A model generated the notes under the pieces. It was given only the letters and a program-made list of their open reading frames with translations, had not been told where the DNA came from and did not search any database. The position numbers and the translations under genes were made by a program. This document shows, piece after piece, positions 47,930-59,149 of a DNA stretch of 64,000 bases. Positions within the stretch are counted from its first letter, which is position 1; every line of letters starts with the position of its first letter. Source of the DNA: Odontocerum albicorne (taxonomy: Eukaryota > Arthropoda > Insecta > Trichoptera > Odontoceridae); NCBI GenBank assembly GCA_949825065.1, contig OX463844.1, positions 29,384,076-29,448,075 on the forward strand, in the 5' to 3' direction.

Positions 47930-48235
47930 TTATAAACTAATTTTAGACTCACTCCGTTCTTGACATACTTTAAGAAGATACCAAAATAACTATTTATTTC
48001 TAGTCAGTAATATAACCTGTTTTTTCCTCTCCTCTCCACCATCCTTTTATTTCCTTTATCTTTGATTAATGATATCTCATTTTTAATTCATTATGTTTAT
48101 GTCGACAAGTTTCACAATCTTTTGAATATTTTTTGCGAACATGTTACTTACTTTTGTCTGGTTGGCTGGAAAAGATTGCCGCCTGGTTATAAACCCACTA
48201 GAATGTATTTGCAATGAAGTCTTCAATAAATAAAT
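47930..48235 (+). repeat. SINE-like repeat, family C
   Basis: Plus-strand counterpart of 25108-25420. Ends GTCTGGTTGGCTGGAAAAGA, TTGCCGCCTGGTTATAAACC, CACTAGAATGTATTTGCAAT and an (AATA)n tail at 48222-48238. Confidence 0.75.
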
Positions 48236-48608
48236 AGAACATGTGTCAACACATGTTAAGACACGTTATTTGATCATTTGTTTGGACAATCATACAAATT
48301 ACTTATTCTGTTTGGATTCGGAAACTGATGTGGGTGGGTCTCCACATTCACATGGTAAAATCTGAAAGATCTGATACTTCACTGCACATTGATGGTGCAA
48401 TGTAAGAATTCATGCATATTTTCACTATAATATTTTTACTGTCCATGTTTTAAACTAAAAATCAGGAGATTATACAATAGTTTAAATGTTGAATTATTTA
48501 CAAAAAATATTTGCTTGATGCCAATAACGTGCCTTTTTTAGGAAATGGCATTGATCATGTGAAATCACGGGACCGTCACTCAACGCAAATTTAGTTAATT
48601 ACGTTAAA

Positions 48609-48823
48609 CACGAGATCGGGATACTGAGTGTTAACAAAACCCTAACGAAAACACGAAATCGGGATACTGAGTGTTAACAACACCCTTACAAAAACACGAG
48701 ATCGGGATACCGAGTGTTAATAAAACCCTAATGAAAACACGAGATCGGGATACCGAGTGTTAACAAAACCCTAACGAAAACACGAGATTGGGATACTGAG
48801 TGTTAACAAAACCCTAACGAAAA
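48609..48823 (+). repeat. 43-bp tandem repeat, five copies
   Basis: Units start CACGAGATCGGGATACTGAG at 48609, 48652, 48695, 48738 and 48781, with 1-4 differences between copies. Each has TGTTAACA, a self-complementary 8-mer. Confidence 0.97.
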
Positions 48824-49034
48824 AAGCACAGTGCTGTTAAATTACTCGATCTAAGCGGTCAATTCGCGTTTCCACTAGAAATTATGCAACCAAGAAATTT
48901 CTTTTGCAACAACGTCCTTCTTTAATTGTTTGTTTTACAGGTGGCACAATTCTGTTGAAACAAGATGACTTCCAAGTCAATGACACAATTTATCACATAA
49001 AAAAGTAAATCATGATTCAATAACGATTTAAAAA

Positions 49035-49066
49035 AAAAAATAACGGTACAACCATACCGCCACTTC
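49035..49066 (-). repeat. Degenerate family-H hairpin
   Basis: On the minus strand, GATGAAGTGG is followed by CGGTATGGTTGTACCG. The CGGTA/TACCG stem is kept while the loop differs from the other copies (TGGTTG in place of GGGTTA). Confidence 0.55.
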
Positions 49067-49069
49067 ATC

Positions 49070-49720
49070 TAGTTACTTTTTGTGAATGTTTTTGTAATTC
49101 TTAGGATTTTGGATTTACCCCTCCCCGAATGCGAAAGTTACGTATCCATTTCGGTGAAAATATGCTTCATCGCTGAAGATGTTTTGTTGAAAATATCGTC
49201 ATCATTGTGCTTGTTTTCTAAACACCAGTCGAGGAAGAACGATGTTGAAAATGATCAACTGGATTAAGTTCTTGACATAATTGAACCTTATAAGCAAGAA
49301 AATGCAAATTCGTAGCTAAAATTTGCTGTAATGAGCTTGTGAAAATGTCCAATTGCTGAGAATGCAATCACATTAAATTGCTATACCGTAAGAAAGTGTA
49401 TAATAATCTAAGGCAAAATATACACTTAAAAGTATATTTTAGTAAAACATTTTAAACATTTTTAATGAAATTTAGTAAATTTTAAGTTTAAACAAAAATA
49501 AATGCACAATTTTTCTGATGTTTGTATCCAGGGCATTTACAAAGATTTCTTAGAAAATAAATCGATCAACGAAATGCCTGAATATTTTATATCAACCGTT
49601 TCCAAAAATAACTATTGTCAACTGAAGGCAAACAGGTGTGTAATTTCATGAATTTATTTTAGATACTCGAGTTTTTGTACAGATGCTAAGTGTAATAATA
49701 TATAAATTTTTTTTTGGAAA
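49070..49720. other. Noncoding stretch
   Basis: No gene or recognisable element seen. Confidence 0.45.
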
Positions 49721-50125
49721 TTATTAGTCGCTTTTGAAAATACATCATCCCATATACCGCCCTCGAACAGTAGAATCATGTCATCAACAAAAGTAATAGT
49801 CCTACCCCTGACAGAAATATTACAAAACTGACTAACTTATATCATGAATAAAATGGATCCTTGAATACTAGCTTGACGTTTCCCGCATTTTACGAAAAAG
49901 ACTCATTTAATTTAGTATCAACCAATTTCAATTTCTGAATTTTGTCAAATAAGTAATAAGAGGACCAACTATGACAGCGTTCATGTATACTGACCTCTAA
50001 AAGTCTAGAAGGTAACATTTGATGAGACACACTATCAAATGCCTTTGATACTGTGTCAATCAAATGCCTTTGATACTGTGTCTCATCAAATACCTTTGAT
50101 ATTGTGTCTCTTTCAATAAAAATAT
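49720..50125 (-). pseudogene. LINE reverse transcriptase palm-domain fragment
   Basis: Read on the minus strand. Motif A-like KAFDSVSHQMLPSRLL runs down from about 50045. A motif-B-like SIQGSILFMI (PQGSILGP equivalent) is near 49860. The catalytic motif C is TFVDDMILLFEG near 49785 (FVDD, normally [YF]ADD). Stops and frameshifts separate them. The class is a Jockey/CR1/RTE-type non-LTR RT, which I cannot resolve further. The motif A region is present three times in tandem (see the repeat at 50035-50110). Confidence 0.75.
50035..50110 (-). repeat. 25-26-bp triplication inside RT motif A
   Basis: TCAAATGCCTTTGATACTGTG occurs at about 50035 and 50060, and as a two-base variant at 50086. On the minus strand this is the KAFD-encoding segment. 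Confidence 0.92.
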
Positions 50126-50129
50126 TTCT

Positions 50130-51295
50130 TAAAAAAATCCCGATTTCCGATCAAATAAAAATCAAATTCTTTGATTTGTTTATTCTTATGGAGAATCATT
50201 AGTTTCTTACATAATTAAAAAAATTCATTGATAAATAAAATATCGGTATATATTAATGTATTAAATTAATAAAGTTAAAATATGGAAATAAAATACTCGT
50301 AGAAGCTTTTGTGATTTAATACAATCTACAAAAAAACTCGTATGTTATATTAAATATTCTATTGGTTTTTCTTTTTTGTTAATAATTAGTTTTTGAAACT
50401 TGGGAAAACATAAGAAAAGGTATTCGTTATTAATTTATTTTCTAAATATTATTCCCTATCGAATAAATAAAAAAAACTGTATTTTATTTACATCGACTAA
50501 TATTTTTTTTTCATAAATTTCAAATCTAAATTACTTTCATTGGAGTAGTAAAAACGTGTATTTAAGGGTTTAAAAGAATAAGTGACAAAGAATTGTCATT
50601 TAATTTAATAAAATAAAAAAATATTTTTAACACGAATGAAAGAAGACTTCTATTATATAGTCAGTAAAGAACGTCTTATTCGACACGAAGGTTGCAGGTT
50701 CGATTTTCGTTGATTCTCAACTTTTTTCTAAAGAAGTTTCAATAAAATTTTTAATTAACGCCTTATCATTTTCCTGGCTAGTTATCAGAAATGGTCACAA
50801 TAAGCTCCTTAGATCATACTATACAACGATAAATTATATAGTCCTATATTTCAAAAGTAATTTAATGTAATATAAACATACAATAATAATGTTCTAAAAT
50901 TAATAAATGAAAACTTTCATTGATAAATATACAAACTAAATTTTGTTGGAACTTGGTCGATTGTACCATATTTGTTGTTGACAAACTATGCCATTTAATG
51001 AATCAATATATGTTCCAGTAAATGCACATTTGAGTAAACAAGAAATGTACAGTTCAAAACAATGTTCCAGGACATTTGCAAGTAAACATCCCAGAAATGG
51101 TCCGCAACAAGCCAAAACAAATAATAGATGCAAATTTGAGCGCGTAGTATTTCGCAAAGGAAAACTCATATGTTCATATTAAAGTGCTACTAAAGATTTT
51201 ATTTCATGTTCAACAAGGTCTGCAAATACATTATTATTTTGAACCAATTGATAAATGCTTCCAATGATTTTTATAGCTAGTTAATTTTCATATTG
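50130..51295. other. AT-rich noncoding stretch with possible tRNA-like head
   Basis: About 50650-50715 (AACGTCTTATTCGACACGAA, then GCAGGTTCGATTTTCG) resembles a decayed tRNA-derived SINE head with B box. Open frames at 50936-51182 on both strands have no recognisable similarity. Confidence 0.4.
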
Positions 51296-51301
51296 GTTTA
51301 A

Positions 51302-52009
51302 GGGGGTATTCTACTCCAGATGCGTGAATTTCGGGCGTTTTTTAAGACTTAATTAAAAAAAAAAAACTGAAAATAATTTACCAGTGCTTTTTTACAGTTT
51401 GTTTATTGATGATTTGAGAATGTACAAATAAATTTGAAAAAAAAAAAAAAAATTCAAGATGCTATATCTTGTCGTAAAAAAGGGGGTAGGCTGGTCGACA
51501 TGATTGAAGCCCTTTCGTAAATTTGAAACAAAAATTATAGAGTTTCTTGAAAAAAAATAATGTCGTTATAGAAGGTACCAAAGAGAAAAAAAAAATTAAA
51601 AAATCGTAAACTGGCGGCTGTCTGAAAAAAAGTCCATTTTTTTACCCCTTTTTTAAATACGAGTATTTGAATTTTTTTTAAATAGTAAAATATATAGTTT
51701 TGAAATTTTCAAGATAGGGACGATATAAAAATATTAATCAAAGTTTCATCCTAAATTCGAAGGCAGTCGGTAGAATAGAACTTGAGATTTTATGTCGACC
51801 AGGTCGAAAAAAGTAGTTTCGAGAAAAACGCGTTTGAAGTTTTGAGATTATTGTCTGTCATACCGGTGCGGCGTAATTCCGGCCTCATTTATAGCTACAA
51901 CTTCGTAAATATTAAGAATTTCAAAAAAATTAAGAACATCTTTTTAAAGGTCTAAACTTAAAAAATATACAAAAAATTTTTTTTTCAAATTTCTAGACTA
52001 GAATACCCC
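51302..52009. mobile_element. Harbinger-like MITE, about 708 bp
   Basis: The ends GGGGGTATTCTACTCCAG and CTAGACTAGAATACCCC are inverted complements over about 14 bases. They are flanked by direct TAA (51299-51301 and 52010-52012), the target duplication typical of PIF/Harbinger (TWA). The interior is A/T-rich with homopolymer runs and no coding capacity. Confidence 0.65.
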
Positions 52010-52127
52010 TAAAGTTGTTATATCTTTAACCCTAATCCCGCAGAACTCAGATTTTTATATAAAGGGTTTAGCCTGATATTAACTTAAGGCCTCTGTAACA
52101 TCTTTCTAGTTTATTGTAAAATATTTG

Positions 52128-52300
52128 TGAGGTGCATGGCCGCGCGGTAACGCACTAGACTTCCATGCAGAAGGTGGTCGGTTCAAACCCCGCGCTGTGT
52201 TACTCCCCTGGAATAAAAGAGGTATTTTTTCCGTCTACTTGAGGGTATCAGGATACTAATGACTTTACTTATTCATTTTCTTCCAAAAAAAAAGGGAATA
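52128..52300 (+). repeat. SINE copy (family B)
   Basis: Head CATGGCCGCGCGGTAACGCA with B box GGTCGGTTCAAACCCCGCG, then ACTCCCCTGGAATAAAAGAG and a body shared in part with 2310-2470. Downstream sequence to about 52500 is GC-richer and may be an extension of the same element. Confidence 0.75.
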
Positions 52301-52636
52301 AAATAACATGTCGGTATGCTCCGATCGTCTCATTTCAATGTGCCATCGGATCCAGTACAACGGTGTGGCCGGTGAGTTTGCTGGTGTTCAACAGCTCACT
52401 CGCTTGAAGAAAAACTGCACGGTGCAGCTTCGCTTTCTAACTGAATTAACGATGGAATGACGAGGGGGTCCTCGACTAGGAGGCCCAGCAACGACGACGA
52501 CAAAAGATTACCACATTACAATAAGGGAAATATACAGTGAATGTGTAACACAATACCTCCGTAACACAATACATCGGAAAGTGTAACACAATACACGGTA
52601 GTGAAAGTGTAACACAATACGGTTTTGTTGGTACTG

Positions 52637-52735
52637 CCCTGAAGGTGAGGTGTGCATCTTGAAACCGGTAGGGTTATACCGTAACAAAAAGTGGAATAAA
52701 CAGTGTTTGATAAAACAAATTACAATTTCAAACCG
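52637..52735 (+). repeat. Hairpin repeat (family H) copy
   Basis: CCCTGAAGGTGAGGTG, then TTGAAA, the CGGTAGGGTTATACCG hairpin, and GTAACAAAAAGTGGAATAAA. Upstream TTTTGTT (52623-52629) is complementary to AACAAAA (52683-52689) downstream, but an unpaired internal segment lies between. The core is CTGAAGG, against CTGAAGA in the palindrome. Confidence 0.75.
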
Positions 52736-52739
52736 ACAT

Positions 52740-54340
52740 AAAAAAACAGTATAAGTTGAGCCTAACACAATTAAAGCAAATCCATATAATGAATGAACTT
52801 AACTACTCCGGCAAGAACAACTACTTAATTTAATTCTTGTAAGTAGTTAAAGTCATATAGAAACTATACAAAGTCCCTGATGAAAACTCAATGTTCAAGT
52901 AGGTTTTAATCTTTTAAGATGTCATTCTACCTAAATTTTTATAAAACGTGAAATTATATAATCAATATTATTATCGAATATTGAAAAAAACCCTCATAAG
53001 TATATGAAAAACATGATTGACAATACATTATTAGTAAAATAATTAAGGAAAGGGAAAATGTCCATTTGATTAGTGTAAATTCTTAAAAAAATATATTTTA
53101 TTAGGTGTTTTATATTCGATTGTCTGTTAAATAATCATAATAATTCCAAATAGTTTGGAAAAAGATTAATTAATACACAGTATCCAAATACAATATATTT
53201 CGTTTAAAATAATTCAAAGAATCACTGTTCATAGCTCTGAAATACAAGCTACGCATGTTAAAGACTCACGAGTATTCCTGATTATTAAAAAAAAATTGTC
53301 AAATAATGACAAAATGAGTTAATTCAATTTATGAGAAATGCCGATCAATTATGACAAAAACGCCTTAAAAATATATGTATTCTTAATTGTTCAACCAGTA
53401 AACATGAAGTGACAATTGGTAAATTCCATGCATAAAATAAACTCAAATATGGTAAATTATTTCTAGACAGGGTGAAATGCTCACATGAACTAGGATTTAA
53501 TAAAGAATTTGCTGTTAACTTATACAAGGAACTGTGTAAGTCCAAAGAAATTCCTTCAAGTGAATTTTAGAAAGTTTCACAAAAAGTCTTCCATCCTCTC
53601 ACGTTTCAGGCCAATTGTCTGGCAGACCAAACATATCCTGTTGGGAAATTTTCCTTATCTGTATTTTTTCTCACATTCTCGAGAGCCTTGTTCCGTATTT
53701 TCGATAGTTTTTTTAGTTACTTTCGAGAGCGTTTCTTCTCTCGTGAGAGTTTTTTTTACCCTTGTGTGTGACCGTGCGTTGTTGTGGCATTTTTTTCTCT
53801 CCTCTCGCTAACTTTTGTTGGAACATCTGTGCACCATGAGTAATGACTTCATCACTCAATTATTTCTAGGGTGTGTTAAAATACTTGGAATTTGGAAGGA
53901 ATTTAGGATAATTGTGTTTCTTGAAATACTAACTGATGAACGCTTTTTCCTTGGACGCTTTCTGAATTCGTAATCAGATAAACGAGCAACGATTAAAAGT
54001 TAAAATGTAATGAAATTTTCCGTGGAACCAATTGTTCAATAAAGATTTTTTAAATTAAGGTTTTAAATAGTAACACACCATCATAACAAATAATTGAAAG
54101 AGTAATGGCTTATGATTATTTAACTAATAAATGTGATGGATATTTTTGTGTTAATTATATATCAAATGATTTTATTTATAATATTTATATATTTGTTGTA
54201 CAAAATGTACGTCGTGTCTTGCATGCAATATTTTATTTCCCCATAGGAACCACTTATTAAATTCGATAAAAAACAAAGCTAGGTTTGATTGCGAGAGTGA
54301 CGGACATTGTTAATTATTAATGAAATTATCATATTCATGG
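52740..54340. other. AT-rich noncoding stretch
   Basis: No gene recognised. The frame at 53509-53811 is open but has no similarity that I can name. This is probably intron upstream of the TMTC exon. Confidence 0.45.
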
Positions 54341-54344
54341 ACAG

Positions 54345-54500
54345 CCGTGGCCACCGTGGCCTAGTTGTTTGACCATTAGTATTTTTAGCCAATATAGTAG
54401 GTATGTTATCAGTTTCAATTTTCGATAGTATCTAAAATAAAGCGAGCTTAAAATATCTTTATGTTTCACAATATGTTTTTAACACCTTTTAGGTTGGTTG
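54345..54500 (+). repeat. SINE fragment (family A head)
   Basis: CCACCGTGGCCTAGTTGTTTGACCATT matches the A-box head of family A. The remainder decays quickly, with GTTGGTTGTGAGAAATTGCT near 54492. Confidence 0.5.
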
Positions 54501-54734
54501 TGAGAAATTGCTGTTTTGCTATTGGCTTACCAAAAATAAGAGTATATAACGGTGTATCGTACAATTTAGTTTATATATATTTTAACATCACAAATATTAA
54601 TTTTAATTCCTATTAACTTTTGAATGTGATTATTTTTTCTTATGCAGCTACTCAAAAAGTAAGCATATATTTTTTTGTAATTGACTGTGAGCATTAATTT
54701 TCATTCACTTATGATATTTGTCTTATTTTTTCAG

Positions 54735-55944
54735 ACGTGCCATCCTGAGCAACCCAGATCTGTTGCCCAGCACATCATGGAGGAACCTCCTCGACAACGA
54801 CTTTTGGGGGACTCCACTCACAGACAGCGGTTCTCATGGGTCATATCGTCCGCTTTGCGTGTTTACCTTCCGCCTTAACTATTTGCTTGGCGGATTTCAA
54901 CCATGGGGCTACCATCTTGTAAACGTCCTCCTCCACTGTTTAGCCACAGCTCTCGTGGTCCGAGTTGCGAGAGCCATTCTCCCACCAGCAAAGATAAAAC
55001 TCGGATCTGCGATAGCTGGACTCACCTTCGCTTCCCATCCGATACACACAGAAGCTGTTGCGGGAGTTGTAGGAAGAGCTGATTTAGCGGCTTGCAATTT
55101 CTATTTGCTTAGTTTTCTAGTTTACGTAGCTCACGTAAAATATAGAGATGACTCGGGCTACACAATCCAATTTAACCATATTCCATTAAACGGTTGCTGC
55201 GTTCAAAGATGTCTCAGACTTAATGGAGTCCCTCAAGTAAAGAAAACATACAAAAAACCTGTCAGGCATACCGCAAATGGGACGACCAACGGTCACATTG
55301 TCACTAATGGTTACGTTTCGGATAATGAAATTTTAGCGAGGAATAAAGGATCGTTTTTATACAACACGGAACGCTTGAATTACCACAACGTACTTTTTCA
55401 TTTAATAGATAACATAAGACAATGTAACTGGTTGGGTAAGATGGAGGAACTGAGTGCCAGTGGAGCTATTATTTGTGCCGTGAAGTTCTTTCTATCTTTC
55501 GGGATAAGCACGTGGCAGCTGAAGAAGAAACAGCAATCTACAACAAACATCAATAACAACAGCATCAACGGGGATGTGAAGAGGAATTGTCATATCGAAA
55601 ATAATAATTGTAATGGAGTTGTAAGTAATGGATTGCTTAATGGAAGTGCCAATCATAATGGAGTATATCATCATCAGAACGGCTTGGTGAACGGATCAGT
55701 GAAATGTAACAAAGTTGAAGAGGGAAAGTTGGGGATTGATGGAGTGAACGGTTCAGTTAACAAGTTGTGTCAAAAGTGTAAGGGCTGTGGTAGTTGGGGC
55801 TGGAAATGTCACGGGGCATTGTTTTGTTGTATTCTACTGGCTGCTGCAGCCACTCTCAGCAAGGAAACTGGAATAACGGCATTGGCGGCGTGTGCCCTTT
55901 ACGACCTGGTTCGGGCTGCACAAGATGCTACGTGGAATAACAAG
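54735..55944 (+). CDS. Tmtc2: TMTC-family protein, internal exon (403 codons)
   Basis: Internal exon of a transmembrane and TPR repeat-containing protein. The family are multi-pass ER O-mannosyltransferases (GT-C type) that modify cadherins. Splice acceptor TTTTTTCAG ends at 54734 and donor AAG|GTGAGC is at 55944/55945. The first base completes a split codon and the exon ends on a codon boundary. Residues 1-66 (RAILSNPDLLPSTSW, NDFWGTPLTDSGSH, SYRPLCVFTFRLNYLLGG, PWGYHLVNVLLH) best match TMTC2 as I remember it. HPIHTEAVAGVVGRAD follows at 101-116, with TM segments at about 57-80 and 117-135. Residues 137-358 are a family-atypical, Asn-Gly-rich insertion with four NGS/NGT sequons. The family sequence resumes at 360 (LLAAAATLSKETGIT). 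The acidic catalytic motif expected just upstream, the DUF1736 region and the TPRs must lie on other exons, none seen here. The frame is intact. Confidence 0.88.
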
Positions 55945-56870
55945 GTGAGCGATATTCATTTTTTTTTTCTTTTGTGAGTATCTTAGAGTTTGATAAAAGT
56001 CTATACTGGCAAATGTGTCACGAACGGATTGATTTCAAACTTTGTATTCATGTCTCTTAATTGGACTTCTGCGTTGTATCTTTCGAATCTGTGTCTGATA
56101 GATGTTCCTTCGGAGAGAAGTAGGAGTTGAAGAGATTTATTTTTATTGATGTTAGTTTTTCTTAAAGACTTTGTTTTAATTCATTACGTTAAAGACATGG
56201 TCATGAATATTAATAACGATTGTGTAACAAAAGCAAGTTGATTGTAAGAAATTGATTTATTCAATATGCCTGCCGCAAGTATTTGCATGAAGATGGTAAA
56301 TAAATACACATGTAAAAAAAAGTTCAGGTGCCAAATTTTTTCGTGAACTTCATTTTTTAATTTGAAATGTTTTAAATGAAAATTTCCAAATCCAAAACCA
56401 TCCAAAATAGACGTAATAAATTTATTTTTTATTTTTCTGCCTCTATTGAAATTTATTTTTGAACAATGTGGCCATATTTAAAAAAATCGTTTGTCGAGAT
56501 TTTCTGAAACACGAAAGCGGTTTGATTCACGTATTCAAAATTTGAAAGCATGATATCTGCTTTGTAGTAAAGACACTCTTCTTACCCATGTCACGAAATA
56601 AATGAGAAAACTTTCCGAACTGACGTTTGTCAGACAGATGTGAACGAGTCTTTACACACTCATTCTACAGTTAAATGTGCATTACATATGCTAAGTATGG
56701 ATAATTTAAATAACACGAAAGAATCATACGTTAATACTACAGTACCATTACTTTTATACGTGACAAATTTCAAGTAAGAATTTGATTAGATTCGTATAAT
56801 TGAAAAAGTGGTTTCAGGTCACTTATTTTTTTCGAAATTATTTACTAATGGTGCACCCCTATTTGATACC
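55945..56870 (+). other. Downstream intron of the TMTC gene, with family-D repeat
   Basis: No further TMTC exon seen. Bases 55997-56128 match the family-D repeat at 20385-20515. Confidence 0.6.
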
Positions 56871-57045
56871 CGTAGTATTATTGGGAACTCGGAGGTTACG
56901 GGTTTTTATTCTGTTTAGTTTTTTAAAAGGTGGCCGGTCTGGTATTCACCTTAAGCCTATTTAACTCTTTCTGACTAGTTGGAAGGAATTATCACATGGA
57001 AATATTAACTCGAACAACCCGAAAAATAATACTGTAAACGATGAA
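56870..57045 (+). repeat. SINE copy (family A)
   Basis: GGGAACTCGGAGGTTACGGG head remnant, then GGTCTGGTATTCACCTTAAG, GACTAGTTGGAAGGAATTAT and CACATGGAAATATTAACTCG. Decayed. Confidence 0.65.
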
Positions 57046-57049
57046 CTAT

Positions 57050-58245
57050 ACCATATAAAACAGTACTAGATATTGACGAAAAAAGTACAATTCTTTCACT
57101 TATCGAATTTTTAAATTCCTTGCCAGGACTGAATTGCTGGTGACCTTGTTGATTTATTTTTTTGATCCACGATCAAATCATACTTCGTAAAATAGTCGTA
57201 ATTATTTGTATGTTATGGCGTATACCAAAAAAAAAAATAACCTATGACACTAAATTTTAAAACATTCAAACTCTTTTTTTAACTATGAATATAAATTTTA
57301 AATAAGTTATATGTTCAAATTGCAATTGGTACAAGTAAGACAAAGATTTTTTTATACGATAATATGTAAATTGCTTGCAAGTTTTTCTTTGCTGATATTT
57401 AAATCACCAGTAAACCATTACAATAAAAATAGTAATAACACAAATTTCTTTCAATTTTTCTTCGTGAATAAATTCGTTATTAAAAATTTAACTCGATTTC
57501 ACTTATTAGTGGTTATTCAGAAAAAGAAAAACTCTTTTTGAGCAACGTCTTTGAAACAACCTTTAAAGCGAATGGCGAAAAAAAATAAGAGCAAATATAT
57601 CAATTCAAGAGAACAATACGTAAAAACTGCAAACATCATAGAATATTTACCATTACATTGTGTTGGTAAACGGGACGATATAAAAAACGATACAAAAATA
57701 AATTTCAACTCACACACGGCCACAATTTATATGGGATAAAACTAAATACATCGACATGAAGTGCTTGCTCAAGCAGTAAATTGAACAGAAAAGAAATGTT
57801 TGCCCCTGGTGTTTGCGGAATTGCGGTAGAACATTACGTAGTGAGACTGAATCCAACGTATTCAATCATGCGGTATGTTTTTGAACTGTGGTAACTTCAA
57901 GTCAGCATCCGTCAATCTTATTTTTTGATAAATTTTGTGTTACATTTATCGTTTTTTTTTTCAACGAAAATATCTTTTTATAAATCAAATAAAAAAGTTA
58001 TTGACATAGTTATGCATTCAATAATATCTATGGTATACTTCAACAGGAGCACTTCAAGCCAAGTAAACTTACTTGGCTTCTCACAATGGCATACTAGTAA
58101 CGTATTCAATCTAACAATACGTAAACGGAAATTTGATATGGTGAAAATGATATAAAGGCAGCATTAATATGAAAGAAATCAGATTGTTGCATAGAATGTA
58201 CGAACCTATTTGATAATCCACCTGTGATCCGAATTGTAAAAGATT
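57050..58245. other. AT-rich noncoding stretch
   Basis: No gene recognised. Small frames at 57311-57541, 57551-57739 and 57925-58155 have no coding signature or homology. Confidence 0.45.
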
Positions 58246-58249
58246 GAAT

Positions 58250-58375
58250 TCCCTTTGAAATCCAGATTTTTTCAAACTGATTTCAGTCTAGTTTTCTGGT
58301 TAGTTGGAAGAAATTGCTACATCACAATAAGCCCGCTAGGTTATATTGTATACAATGAAAATATAATATAGTAAA
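58250..58375 (+). repeat. SINE 3' part (family A)
   Basis: TTCTGGTTAGTTGGAAGAAA, TTGCTACATCACAATAAGCC, CGCTAGGTTATATTGTATAC. The head is missing. Confidence 0.6.
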
Positions 58376-58439
58376 ATAATATGTCAGGATATAATACATA
58401 ATCAAACACTACGAGGAAATTAGGATACTATGAGGTTTC

Positions 58440-58690
58440 GAATAAAATGTTGTGCTAACATTGAATAAATAGCACTGAGATGGTTCAGTCACGTGCAAAT
58501 AATGAGTGATGAATTGTTTACAGAAAAAAATCTATTCGAGTAGAAGGTACATGAAATTTTAGACCTAAAACATATGACACAGCCAAAGGAATCAAATAAA
58601 AAAAAAGGAAATGGCGAAATGTCCAAAAAAAGGAATCATAATATACTTGAAGAATTTCAATCATCAGTGTGTTAATTCGAAAGAAGAGAG
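58440..58690 (+). pseudogene. LINE RT C-terminal fragment, heavily decayed
   Basis: ALRWFSHVQIMSDELFTEKI-like residues are encoded near 58475-58535. This is the L-R-W-F/Y-G-H-V block also present at 59440, followed by several stops. Confidence 0.45.
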
Positions 58691-59149
58691 AAAAAACTCA
58701 AGTAATTTATGTACTTGTACAAAAGTAAATAAAAACAATCCTTTCTTTAGATTCGTACTTTGAATCAATGTATGGATTACTTAGTTAAAACATATACTAT
58801 ATTCTGATTTTACTTGTACATAAATTGTACAGATATATGTACAACGTTAGCAAATTTCTACGTTGATGGTTACGCCCTTTTTCCTAGAACGTATCGATTT
58901 AGTGTATTATATATTAGGCGTACATATTATCTTTGTAATTAGAAGTGTAGTCTCGAGGTTTCGAAATAAGTGAGTTTATTACATCACATGTTTTGGGCTT
59001 CCGTCGCGTATAACAAAATCTGGCAGGTTTAATACCACACATCATGCGATTTTGAAACAATGAGATAAATCTTTAAAATACACTACGAAAGAATGAAAAC
59101 TTTTGTAGGTATAAGCAAATCCTTAAGATTTCTCTTAACAGGTCGAGTT

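Noticed and set aside
52128..52215. tRNA gene
   Set aside because: A and B boxes are present, but acceptor and anticodon stems do not pair and a second copy with a shared body shows it is a SINE.
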